DNA from: Bacteroidetes bacterium CG2_30_33_31
Lineage (GTDB): Bacteria; Bacteroidota; Bacteroidia; Bacteroidales; UBA1556
NCBI GenBank assembly: GCA_001872625.1
Contig: MNXP01000054.1
Location: 1-64,000 of the forward strand
DNA: 64,000 nucleotides
Reading direction: 5' to 3'
Numbering within the stretch: position 1 is the stretch's first letter; the number at the start of each line of letters is the position of its first letter. Of this stretch, positions 1 through 9,197 are shown piece by piece. The notes beneath the pieces are model-generated. The model searched no databases. It had not been told where the DNA came from and saw only the letters and a list, made by a program, of their open reading frames with translations. Made by a program: the position numbers and the translations under genes.

Positions 1-2
1 AA

Positions 3-265
3 AGATTGGTTTCCAGATTGATGAAAGATTGATGAAAGATTGATTTCCAGATTGATGAAAGATTGGTTTCCAGATTGATGAAAGATTGATGAAAGATTGG
101 TTTCCAGATTGATGAAAGATTGATGAAAGATTGATTTCCAGATTGATGAAAGATTGGTTTTCAGATTGATGAAAGATTGGTTTCCAGATTGATGAAAGAT
201 TGATGAAAGATTGATTTCCAGATTGATGAAAGATTGGTTTCCAGATTGATGAAAGATTGGATTCC
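3..265 (+). repeat. Tandem array of 23 contiguous units of two alternating types: AGATTGATGAA (11 bp, 13 copies) and AGATTGRTTTCC (12 bp, 10 copies, minor variants)
   Basis: Read directly; units abut with no spacers. The left end is cut by the window edge. Confidence 0.97.
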
Positions 266-267
266 AG

Positions 268-411
268 CAATCTCCAACCAATCTCCAACCAATCTTTTTC
301 CAATCAATCTCCAACCAATCTTTTCAATCAATCTTTTTGTCAATCTTTTCAACCAATCTTTTCCAACCAATCTTTTTTCTTCAATCTCCAACCAATCTTT
401 TTTCTTCAATA
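268..411 (-). repeat. Second array of about 11 CAATCT-containing units (CAATCTCCAAC, CAATCTTTTCC, CAATCTTTTTTCTTC), i.e. the AGATTG core in the opposite orientation
   Basis: Read directly; orientation switches at about 266-268. Confidence 0.93.
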
Positions 412-2039
412 TTGACTTTCTTCAGGTTCAAAATATTCATAGAGTTTATTCCTAAATTTTTCACTTTCTTGTGACTAAATCGAAGTACCTCGTCATAATA
501 AAGTATTACAAAAGGAGCTTCATCAGTAACTAATTGATCCATTTGCCTATATAAATCTAATCGCTGACTTTCGCCTTTGCTGTTGCGTGCTTGTTCAAAT
601 AACTTATCAAAAACCTGATTAAAATAATGAGTGTAGTTTGCTCCGTTCGGGCAGAAATTTTTGCTATAGAATAGAGAGAGATAGTTTTCGGCATCGGCAT
701 AATCACCAATCCAAGAACCTCTAAAAAGTGGAATTTTGCAATTAGCTATCATTTGCCTCAATGCTGCAGGTTGGTGCACATCAATTTCTATATTCATTCC
801 AATTTCGCCAAGTTGTTGCTGCATAAACTTTGCTATATCTACATAGGCTGAAGTCGTTGATAATGTGATGCTTGGAAGATTTTTTCCATAAGGGAAACCA
901 GCTTTTGCTAGCAATTCTTTTGCAAGTTCTGGATTGAAATCATAGCCCTTAGTTTTTTTATTTTCAAAACCTGGCATTCCCAGTGGCACAAAGCCATTTT
1001 CTCCAGCTATTCCAATATTATTTCTTAAATACCGAATCATCTTCTTTCTGTCGAAGCCATAATTTATCGCTTGTCTTATAGCTTTAATTTGTAGTGGAGA
1101 AGTTTTGCTAATAAAAGCTTTATCCATTTGAAAACCAAGATATTCAGTATTCAAATATGGTTTCGATTGCATGTTCAAATCCTTGGCATATTTGGGATTT
1201 AGACTACCATCGGCTTGCAGAAGTTCATCTTTGTAACTTGGGTCTATGCCCGACATAAAATCGAGATTGCCTTTGATAAATTCCAAAAATACCGACTGTT
1301 TGTCGATGATGAAACTTACAGCTACGGCATCGAGGTATGGAAGTCTGTTTCTGCCATCAAATTCAAAATAATGTTTGTTTTTCAGCATTACCAACTTCAC
1401 CCCATCTTCCATCATCTTAAAATAAAATGGTCCAGTTCCTACAGGGTTTCTGCCGAAATCTTCACCATAAAAATCGACGGCTTCTTTGGGAACTGCTGAA
1501 AAATATGGCATGCTTAATCTTCCCAAAAAAGGTGAAAATGGGCTCTCTAATTTTATTGTTAATGTACTGTCGTTTAATGCTTTTACTTCATAAATACCCT
1601 TATCATTTTTGACAATATTATTGAGCCAAACTGCCCCAGGCGACAAGGTTTTTGGGTTTAGAATCCTTTTGATGCTATATTCAAAGTCGGAGGCAATAAC
1701 CTTTCTGCCTTTGCCATTTTTGAAGTGAGACCAATTGTGGAAAAAAATATCTTGTCGAAGGTGAAAATTATAAGTAGTGCCATCATCAAGAATTTCCCAA
1801 CTTTTGGCTATGGACGGAATAACATGCAGGTTTTCATCTAATTGAATAAGTCCGTTGAAAAGCTGGTTGCACGCCCATATATTAGCTTGGTCGCGGGCAA
1901 ATGCTGGGTCAAGGCTTGTTATTCCTGAAGATTCGTTATATCGAAAAACAGATTTCCCCTTCATAGGTTCAAATCTGTTTCCGCAACTGTAAATTGCCAA
2001 AAGTGAAATAATTACTATTGGAATAAATATCTTAATCAT
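381..2039 (-). CDS. ABC transporter substrate-binding lipoprotein, family 5 (oligopeptide/dipeptide type)
   Basis: Lipobox-like N-terminus (LLAIYSCG); SGITSLDPAFARDQANIWACNQLFNGLIQLDENLHVIPSIAKSWEI is typical of SBP_bac_5. The C-terminus runs into the repeat array. Confidence 0.92.
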   Translation of the reverse strand: MIKIFIPIVIISLLAIYSCGNRFEPMKGKSVFRYNESSGITSLDPAFARDQANIWACNQLFNGLIQLDENLHVIPSIAKSWEILDDGTTYNFHLRQDIFFHNWSHFKNGKGRKVIASDFEYSIKRILNPKTLSPGAVWLNNIVKNDKGIYEVKALNDSTLTIKLESPFSPFLGRLSMPYFSAVPKEAVDFYGEDFGRNPVGTGPFYFKMMEDGVKLVMLKNKHYFEFDGRNRLPYLDAVAVSFIIDKQSVFLEFIKGNLDFMSGIDPSYKDELLQADGSLNPKYAKDLNMQSKPYLNTEYLGFQMDKAFISKTSPLQIKAIRQAINYGFDRKKMIRYLRNNIGIAGENGFVPLGMPGFENKKTKGYDFNPELAKELLAKAGFPYGKNLPSITLSTTSAYVDIAKFMQQQLGEIGMNIEIDVHQPAALRQMIANCKIPLFRGSWIGDYADAENYLSLFYSKNFCPNGANYTHYFNQVFDKLFEQARNSKGESQRLDLYRQMDQLVTDEAPFVILYYDEVLRFSHKKVKNLGINSMNILNLKKVNIEEKRLVGD

Positions 2040-2123
2040 GCTCCAAAATTATGGAAAACTTAAATACAGATATTTTATTTTCCATAAGAATAAAATTAAT
2101 CTGGAATCAGTAAATAATGAAGT

Positions 2124-3485
2124 TTAATGATTTCTGTTGCTATCATTAGAATATTTGTTACCGTTTACTTCATGGTTTTTGTGCCATGGCTTTGAACTTC
2201 CTATTCCATTATTGGAGCTTCTATTTCCTCCGCCATAATTAGGTGAATTTGTGCCTGCATTAGTACTCTTGTTTTGGAAGGTAGATCTTTTTCCACGACC
2301 ATTTTGATTTTGTCTTGGATTTTCAGTCTTTTCCTCTTCATCATCTACATCATTCACAAAAGGATGGTCGGTGATTACTGGAATTTTTTGACCTATTAAG
2401 TTTTGAATATCACGAATATACGACCTTTCTGATTTTTCACAAAATGATATAGCAATGCCGCTGGCACTGGCTCTACCAGTTCTGCCAATGCGATGAATGT
2501 AGGTCTCAGAAATATTTGGTATGTCGTAATTCACTACTAAGGCTAAGTCTGAAATATCAATGCCTCTTGCAGCAATATCTGTTGCAACCAAAACGCTAAT
2601 ATCACCATTTTTAAAATTTTCTAAAGCTCTCTGACGTGCCGACTGCGATTTGTTGCCATGAATAGCATCAGAATTTATATTGGCTTTTTCTAATATTTTA
2701 ACTATCTTATTTGCACCATGTTTTGTTCGAGAAAATACCAATGCTGAATCCACAGGATTTTTTAAAAGCAGATGAACTAATAACTTAGCTTTCGATTTTC
2801 CTCCCACATAATACAAAGCTTGTTCAACCCTTTCGGCAGTGGCTTGTTCCGGTTTTATAGTTACTCTAAAAGGATTTCCTAGAATTTTTTCGGATAGTTT
2901 TACGATTTCTTGTGGCATGGTTGCCGAGAAAAATAGAGACTGACGTTTTATGGGTAATTTGGCTACAATTTTTTTAATATCATGTATAAATCCCATGTCG
3001 AGCATGTGGTCAGCTTCGTCCAAAACAGAAAATTCTATATGTTTTAGGCTTATAAAGCCTTGGTTCATTAAGTCTAACAATCTACCGGGAGTAGCTACCA
3101 ATATATCTACACCTCGACTTAATGAGATGGTTTGGTTAGCTTGTTTTACGCCACCAAAAATGACAGCACTTCGCAAACCCGTATATTTTCCATAGGTTCT
3201 AAAACTATCATAAATTTGAATTGCCAATTCTCTGGTTGGAGTTACAATTAATGCTTTTATAATGCGCTGAGCATTGTTGCTTTCTCTTTTCAAATACAAA
3301 TGTTGTAGTATTGGTACTGCAAAAGCTGCGGTCTTCCCTGTTCCAGTTTGTGCACAACCAAGCAAATCTTTTCCCTTTAATAATACTGGAATGCTTTGAG
3401 CTTGTATTGCTGTGGGAACTGTATATCCTTGTTCTTCAAGAGCTTTCAAGATAGGATCAATAATTTCTAATTCTTTAAATGTCAT
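2124..3485 (-). CDS. DEAD-box ATP-dependent RNA helicase (RhlE-like)
   Basis: Motifs [32 protein letters not shown]; Asn/Gly-rich tail. Start moved from the ORF-track start to ATG at 3485 (MTFKELEI). Confidence 0.95.
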   Translation of the reverse strand: MTFKELEIIDPILKALEEQGYTVPTAIQAQSIPVLLKGKDLLGCAQTGTGKTAAFAVPILQHLYLKRESNNAQRIIKALIVTPTRELAIQIYDSFRTYGKYTGLRSAVIFGGVKQANQTISLSRGVDILVATPGRLLDLMNQGFISLKHIEFSVLDEADHMLDMGFIHDIKKIVAKLPIKRQSLFFSATMPQEIVKLSEKILGNPFRVTIKPEQATAERVEQALYYVGGKSKAKLLVHLLLKNPVDSALVFSRTKHGANKIVKILEKANINSDAIHGNKSQSARQRALENFKNGDISVLVATDIAARGIDISDLALVVNYDIPNISETYIHRIGRTGRASASGIAISFCEKSERSYIRDIQNLIGQKIPVITDHPFVNDVDDEEEKTENPRQNQNGRGKRSTFQNKSTNAGTNSPNYGGGNRSSNNGIGSSKPWHKNHEVNGNKYSNDSNRNH

Positions 3486-3804
3486 AAATATTTCCTTTAA
3501 ACCGCAATTTTTTCTATTCAAAAGTTTGATTCCCCTTTGAGCGGTTTTTGTTTTTAATTGTTATTGAATGTTTGACATCGAAATTTAAAATGTAATATTT
3601 GGGATTTGACTTGAGCTTATTAAAAATAAAGATATTGGTCTTTAAATTCACCTGATAGAATAGGTTTTGAGCTTGGTAAGTAAAATAACAGCTTTGTCAC
3701 AAAGAGAGTTTTCGGTGTAAATTATTCATTAATTTGAAATTTCGCTTTTTAATGATTTTCCTTTGTATTGATAATGTTTTACGGAATTCATTTTTAGAGC
3801 GCGG

Positions 3805-3812
3805 CAAAGGTA
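3805..3812 (-). promoter_or_regulatory. Putative Bacteroidota -7 element TACCTTTG for the DEAD-box helicase
   Basis: Matches TAnnTTTG; no clear -33 TTG seen. Implies an approximately 320-nt leader. Confidence 0.4.
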
Positions 3813-3914
3813 ATCATTTAATGGCTACTTGTATATGATATTAATTGTGTAGCTATTTGCCTTCGATTCCCTGTGGATTTTTTATTTAAGATTTGTTCAA
3901 TTAAATAATTCCTA

Positions 3915-4967
3915 TTATTTAATAATCAACTTCTGTCCTATTTGCAAAATTGAATTTTCATCTATTCTATTGAGTCTGCAAATCTTTGCGGTACTTGTAT
4001 TGTATCGCTTTGCAATAGCATAAAGCGTATCACCCTGATTTACAAGATAAATATTCTTAGATTTCTTAATTTCTTTTTTTTCAATTTGCTTTTTAGCATG
4101 AAAAGTATTTTGCAATGAATCTATTTTGATATCTTTATTCATATTTATTTCCTTACCAAAAGCTCCATAGCTACCATCAATTGGCCTTTTGTGAAAATCC
4201 TCTAATGTGATTTCATAATTATTAATATTCATTTTACTATCTTCAGTGCGGTCAAACTGAAAAAGCCATTTGTACATCACTGGCATATAAAATACATGAA
4301 CCATATCAGCATGATTTAAACCTGGGAAATAATTCGCTCGTGTATAATTCAATCTTCCATCTTTTTTGATGGCGTTTTCTATACCCTTCGACCTACTTGC
4401 AGGAACATCTCTGTCGGCTAATCCGTGCATAATCCATAACGGTACTTTAGCCATATTTGCTGCATACTTTTCATTGCCAGCGCCACATAATGCTATGGCT
4501 GCAGTAACTTCATCAGGATATTTTCCAACAAAATCAAAAGTTCCATAGCCTCCCATACTCATTCCTACTACATAAATTCGGCTTGAATCAATATTATAAT
4601 TGGCTTTAATCCATTTCATTACATTCAAAACTTTATCTGGATTCCAATGCTCGCCTCGAGGACATTGTGGAGCAAGCACAAAAGCATGAGGATTGATATT
4701 CGTCCTTAGGATTGCATCAATAACACCGTACTTTTTCACCCTATTTAAATCACTCCCAGAAAGACTGAAGCCATGTAAAAATACAATCAGCGGAGTTTTT
4801 TGCTCCGAATTTTTATATTCATCTGGTATGTTTAATAAAAAATTATATCCTTGATTAACATTATTATAGAAGCTTTTGGTTTCACTTTGGGAAAATAATA
4901 AAACCGATGAAAAAAGTGTAGAAAGTAGTATAATTAAAATTATTCGCATTTTAATGGTTTGCTGCAA
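3915..4967 (-). CDS. Alpha/beta-hydrolase esterase (PHB-depolymerase/prolyl-oligopeptidase-like) with C-terminal LysM domain
   Basis: LIVFLHGFSLSG oxyanion region, GMSMGGYG nucleophile elbow, GLNHADM; C-terminal YLVNQGDTLYAIAKRYNTSTAKICRLNRIDENSILQIGQKLIIK is a LysM. Confidence 0.88.
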   Translation of the reverse strand: MQQTIKMRIILIILLSTLFSSVLLFSQSETKSFYNNVNQGYNFLLNIPDEYKNSEQKTPLIVFLHGFSLSGSDLNRVKKYGVIDAILRTNINPHAFVLAPQCPRGEHWNPDKVLNVMKWIKANYNIDSSRIYVVGMSMGGYGTFDFVGKYPDEVTAAIALCGAGNEKYAANMAKVPLWIMHGLADRDVPASRSKGIENAIKKDGRLNYTRANYFPGLNHADMVHVFYMPVMYKWLFQFDRTEDSKMNINNYEITLEDFHKRPIDGSYGAFGKEINMNKDIKIDSLQNTFHAKKQIEKKEIKKSKNIYLVNQGDTLYAIAKRYNTSTAKICRLNRIDENSILQIGQKLIIK

Positions 4968-4988
4968 AATTAATAATATTTTAGAAAT

Positions 4989-6569
4989 ATGAAAATTTAT
5001 AATCTCAATTTAACTCTTTTACTTATCATGAAAAATTATTTGAAGACTTTTCTTTTAAATTTCAAACTCAATTTAAAAAAAAAATTAAATTTGAACTCGT
5101 CTTTTAGCACAATATTTTCAATGCAAACAATAATGAGCAGAATATCATTTCGAAGTATTTTTATGTTAATAGTATATTTGGCTTTGTTTATTTACGTCAT
5201 TCTTCGAGCAAATTCTTTATCTTTTACCCACGATGAAAGTCTAACTTACGATATCATTAAAGGTGGCACTACTTTCGTAAATACTCCTAACAATCATGTT
5301 TTGAATACTTTATTGATGAAAATAAGCAGCCAATGTTTTGGTGAAAGTGAATTAGCTTTACGATTGCCAAATATTTTGGCATTCGGAATTTACCTCATGG
5401 GTATTTTTACTATTACACTAAAATCGAAAAATATTGGACTAATCATTTTAGTCAACAGCTTAATATTATTCAATCCTTTTTTAGTCGATTTTTTTTCACT
5501 TGCAAGAGGTTATGGACTTTCTTTGGGCTTTTTGATGATAAGTTTATTTTTTGTGCTTAGAAGAAATTTCGACTGTCCCAATTTTCAATTCTTTTTCAAG
5601 GATTATTTTTTGGCAGTAAGTTTTGCTTCCCTGTCAGTATTATCGAATCTTTCTATGATTAACTTCTTGATTTCTATTCTGTTGATATTTTTATTTAAGT
5701 ATATAATTTTATTAAGAAAAACTGATGATTTATCCATAAAACTCCATTTATTCTACGCCCTAAATACTATCTTCGCCTTTATCAGCATTCATTACGGGCT
5801 AATACAACTCATGTATTTAAAAGAACATAATCAACTATATTTTGGTACAAATAATATGCTTGAAAGCCTGAATTCCATCGTCATAGGCTCTTTGTATTTT
5901 TCCAATTTATCTTACTATTATTTCATAAGTTATACAATTATTGCCATTTTAGTTTTTGGAATAATTTCCCTGATAATCAAAAAAGATATCCTTGGAAGAT
6001 TTTCTATCATTGCCTTGCTTATTGTCTTTTTGATTTTTGGCCTGCTTGCCGAGCATTATTTGTTTGCTGCAAAATTTCCTTCAGGTAGAACTGCATTAAT
6101 TTACATCCCACTTTTTGCATTATTTATCTACTATTTTGCCCTTCACATTTTGCATTTTTATCATCCAAAAAAAATTATCTTTCTGCCTCTGATAATTATC
6201 CTTTCAAGCATTTTAATTTGCCATTTTTTTTCAAATATCAACTTGAAATTCACCCAAGCTTGGAGATATGATTCACATACAAAAGACGTAATAAATATTT
6301 TGGAAAACCATGCCAACACTTCAAACGACAGCCTAAGCATTTGCAGTAATTGGCTTTTTGAACCTTCAATTAAATATTATATTCAGTCAAGAAATTTAAA
6401 AATTAGGCTTACAAATTCAAAAGATTTTAAAGAAAATGCTGATTTCAATTATGAATTTGAAGAATATTTGACATGTAACAACATGAAAACCTTAGCTTAT
6501 TACAATGATATTCATGCTCGACTACTGATGAATTCAAATTTTAAGAAATTTAAAATCAACATAAATTAG
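4989..6569 (+). CDS. Multi-pass membrane protein, GT-C/GT39-like glycosyltransferase
   Basis: Many TM segments; FTHDESLTYDII after the first strong TM helix and ELALRLPNILAFGIYL resemble GT-C family proteins. True start may be an internal Met. Confidence 0.65.
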   Translation: MKIYNLNLTLLLIMKNYLKTFLLNFKLNLKKKLNLNSSFSTIFSMQTIMSRISFRSIFMLIVYLALFIYVILRANSLSFTHDESLTYDIIKGGTTFVNTPNNHVLNTLLMKISSQCFGESELALRLPNILAFGIYLMGIFTITLKSKNIGLIILVNSLILFNPFLVDFFSLARGYGLSLGFLMISLFFVLRRNFDCPNFQFFFKDYFLAVSFASLSVLSNLSMINFLISILLIFLFKYIILLRKTDDLSIKLHLFYALNTIFAFISIHYGLIQLMYLKEHNQLYFGTNNMLESLNSIVIGSLYFSNLSYYYFISYTIIAILVFGIISLIIKKDILGRFSIIALLIVFLIFGLLAEHYLFAAKFPSGRTALIYIPLFALFIYYFALHILHFYHPKKIIFLPLIIILSSILICHFFSNINLKFTQAWRYDSHTKDVINILENHANTSNDSLSICSNWLFEPSIKYYIQSRNLKIRLTNSKDFKENADFNYEFEEYLTCNNMKTLAYYNDIHARLLMNSNFKKFKININ

Positions 6570-6709
6570 ACTCTCCAGCAAAATAAAATAAGATTTCAAA
6601 CTTTCTAAATCCAATTTCCAAGCAAACTTTTACTGAGCTTTGTTTTTAGATGGCCAAATTTCATATTAAACATCAGCAAAACTTTTTGTTAAATTTCACA
6701 AAATAGCTC

Positions 6710-6717
6710 TATTTTTG
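6710..6717 (+). promoter_or_regulatory. Bacteroidota-type promoter -7 element TATTTTTG, with TTG at 6686-6688 (21-bp spacing)
   Basis: TTG-N21-TAnnTTTG upstream of the ICDH gene. Confidence 0.55.
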
Positions 6718-6745
6718 AGACTTATTTGAAACTAAATTTAATATC

Positions 6746-7939
6746 ATGAGCATAAGAACAATAGTTAATCTTCCAGGCGACGGAATTGGTAAAGTAGTGT
6801 TGGACGAAACCCTCAGAGTTTTGGAAGCAGTAGATTTTGAAGCAAATTATATAGAAGGTGATATCGGATGGGAATATTGGAAAATGGAAGGTAATCCATT
6901 GCCTCAGAGAACAATAGATTTATTGGCCAAACACAAAATTGCACTTTTTGGAGCCATTACTTCAAAGCCAAAAGATGAAGCGGCTGAAGCCCTAAACCCA
7001 AATTTGCGAGATAAAGGATTTATTTATTCAAGCCCAATCGTTGGACTTCGTCAACATTTTAACCTTGATATATGCATCCGACCCTGCAAAACTTATTTGG
7101 GAAATCCATTGAATTTTATTCGACGTGGCGCCAAAGGTGAAATAGAAGAACCAGCTGTAGATGTTGTCATTTTTCGACAAAACACTGAGGGACTTTATAG
7201 TGGCGTAGAATGGTCGAATCCTTCTCAGCAAGTACATGATGCATTTATGACCAATACTCGTTTTGCCAAAAATTTTGGCAGCACTCCTAAGGAAGAAATA
7301 TCTATTTCTACAAGAATCTTTACTCGAAAGGCAACTGAAAGAATCCTTAGAGCTGCCTTCAATCATGCAAGAAATTTTGGATATAAATCTGTAACACTTT
7401 GCGAAAAACCAAATGTTATTCGTGAGACTTCGGGAATGATGTATAAAATGGCGATGCTTCTGCAGAAAAATGATTTCCCCGAAATAGAACTTTGGAATAC
7501 AAATATTGATGCTCAGATGATGTGGCTCACCAAAAACCCTGAAAACTATGGGGTTATAGTGGCAGGAAATCTTTTTGGCGATATTATCAGCGATGGTTTT
7601 GCTGGATTAATCGGCGGACTCGGTTTTGCCTGTTCGGCACAAATGAGCCAAGAAGGAATTGCCGTTTTTGAACCTACTCATGGCTCTGCACCTAAATATG
7701 CCGACTTCGATGTGTCTATAGTAAATCCAATAGCAATGATAGAATCAGCTTGCATGATGCTCGATTACATCGATGAAAAAGATAAGGCTGCACGTATCAG
7801 AAAAGCCGTTGCTGAGGTCATTGCTGAAGGTAAAGTTCGCACTTATGATATGATGAAAATGAGCGGACGCCCTGATGTTATTAAAAATGGTGCTGCCTCT
7901 TCTCAGGAAATGGTTGACGCAATTATTGATAAACTTTAA
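6746..7939 (+). CDS. icd: Isocitrate/isopropylmalate dehydrogenase family protein (probable isocitrate dehydrogenase)
   Basis: LPGDGIGKVV, DVVIFRQNTEGLYSG, NLFGDIISDGFAGLIGGLG, FEPTHGSAPKYA; adjacent to an aconitase-family gene. Confidence 0.88.
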   Translation: MSIRTIVNLPGDGIGKVVLDETLRVLEAVDFEANYIEGDIGWEYWKMEGNPLPQRTIDLLAKHKIALFGAITSKPKDEAAEALNPNLRDKGFIYSSPIVGLRQHFNLDICIRPCKTYLGNPLNFIRRGAKGEIEEPAVDVVIFRQNTEGLYSGVEWSNPSQQVHDAFMTNTRFAKNFGSTPKEEISISTRIFTRKATERILRAAFNHARNFGYKSVTLCEKPNVIRETSGMMYKMAMLLQKNDFPEIELWNTNIDAQMMWLTKNPENYGVIVAGNLFGDIISDGFAGLIGGLGFACSAQMSQEGIAVFEPTHGSAPKYADFDVSIVNPIAMIESACMMLDYIDEKDKAARIRKAVAEVIAEGKVRTYDMMKMSGRPDVIKNGAASSQEMVDAIIDKL

Positions 7940-7944
7940 AGATT

Positions 7945-8511
7945 ATGGAAACCAAATCAAAAGCATATCAACTTTGGAAAGAGGAGTTGTTATGGATAAA
8001 AGATAGCACGCTCAGAAAGAAAACCGCTCGAACTTGGGATCTTGCTTTTGAGCGCTCTGTGCTTACTCCCAATGACCTTAATAAAATCCCATTCACTCTT
8101 TTGGCGGGTCCAGATTTAAAGGTAACTTTTATGGACCATAAACGCTCGGTAGTTCATATTGCAAGAGATGCTGGCAATAAAATTAATGCCATGTATCATG
8201 GTGAACTCATAGTGGAAATGGATATTCTAATAGCTGGAGCAATACTTGCCGATGTTGGAAAACTCCTTGAATATGAGCTTGATAAAAATGGAAATGCTGT
8301 GCAATCTGATTATGGTAAATATGTACGTCATCCCTTCAGCGGATTAAGTTTGGCTGAACAATGTGGCGTTCCAGCAAGTGTTTGTCATATTATTGCTACT
8401 CATGCTGGCGAAGGCGATATGGTTAAAAGAACCACAGAAGCTTATATCGTCCATCACGCTGATTTTATGACTTTTCTTCCATTTAAAACAAAATTAATTG
8501 TTGATAAATAG
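7945..8511 (+). CDS. HD-domain family protein with degenerate metal-binding dyad
   Basis: HIARDAG...AGAILADVGKLLEY...RHPFSGLSLA...IIATHAGEG...VHHADF follows the HD phosphohydrolase layout, but the HD dyad reads AD. Confidence 0.7.
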   Translation: METKSKAYQLWKEELLWIKDSTLRKKTARTWDLAFERSVLTPNDLNKIPFTLLAGPDLKVTFMDHKRSVVHIARDAGNKINAMYHGELIVEMDILIAGAILADVGKLLEYELDKNGNAVQSDYGKYVRHPFSGLSLAEQCGVPASVCHIIATHAGEGDMVKRTTEAYIVHHADFMTFLPFKTKLIVDK

Positions 8512-8513
8512 CT

Positions 8514-9185
8514 ATGAATCTATTTATTGCAGCCATAGCTCCAGTATTAATAATTCTAATTTATATTTATCTTCGCGATAAATGGGAAAAGGAACCACTA
8601 CGAAAACTTTTCATGGCTGTTGTTTTGGGCGCACTCACAATTTTTCCTATTATGTTTGTGGAAATGGCTTTGTCGAAAATATTGCCTTTTTTTAATCTTA
8701 ATAGCAGGTTATCAGCTTTTTATAATGCTTTTATTGTGGCTGGCCTTACAGAGGAAACTTTTAAATATTTAGCACTTCTGTGGCTCATTTGGAAAAGCAA
8801 AGAGTTCAATGAAAAATTTGATGGAATTGTGTACGCAGTATTTATTTCTCTTGGATTTGCCATGGTCGAAAATATTTTTTATGTGTTCAATAGTGGCATC
8901 AGCACCGCAATAATGAGAGCTGTCACTGCTGTTCCAGCTCATGCCATTTTTGGTGTTTCTATGGGCTATTATCTCTCTTTTGCACGCTTCAGCCTATTCA
9001 ACAAAAAAAGAAATTTTGTTCTTGCTTTGTTAGTTCCTATTGGACTTCATGGAATTTATGATTTTATATTAATGAGCAATGAACCTGGCTATTATCTCGT
9101 ATTTATCCTTTATTTTTATTACCTTTATAAAAATGGTTTTAAAAGACTTAATGAATTATCAAGTATTTCAAGATTTAGAAAATAA
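8514..9185 (+). CDS. PrsW-family intramembrane metalloprotease
   Basis: Motifs GLTEETFKYLAL, FAMVENIFYVF, AHAIFGVSMGYY, GLHGIYDF in a polytopic protein. Confidence 0.9.
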   Translation: MNLFIAAIAPVLIILIYIYLRDKWEKEPLRKLFMAVVLGALTIFPIMFVEMALSKILPFFNLNSRLSAFYNAFIVAGLTEETFKYLALLWLIWKSKEFNEKFDGIVYAVFISLGFAMVENIFYVFNSGISTAIMRAVTAVPAHAIFGVSMGYYLSFARFSLFNKKRNFVLALLVPIGLHGIYDFILMSNEPGYYLVFILYFYYLYKNGFKRLNELSSISRFRK

Positions 9186-9197
9186 AACAAAAATGAT

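Noticed and set aside
161-409. 82-aa minus-strand ORF (and 73-aa plus-strand ORF 234-455)
   Set aside because: Composed almost entirely of translated repeat units; no evidence of a real gene.
1-411. Possible CRISPR array
   Set aside because: Units of 11-15 bp abut directly with no unique spacers, and no cas genes are nearby; this is a tandem repeat.
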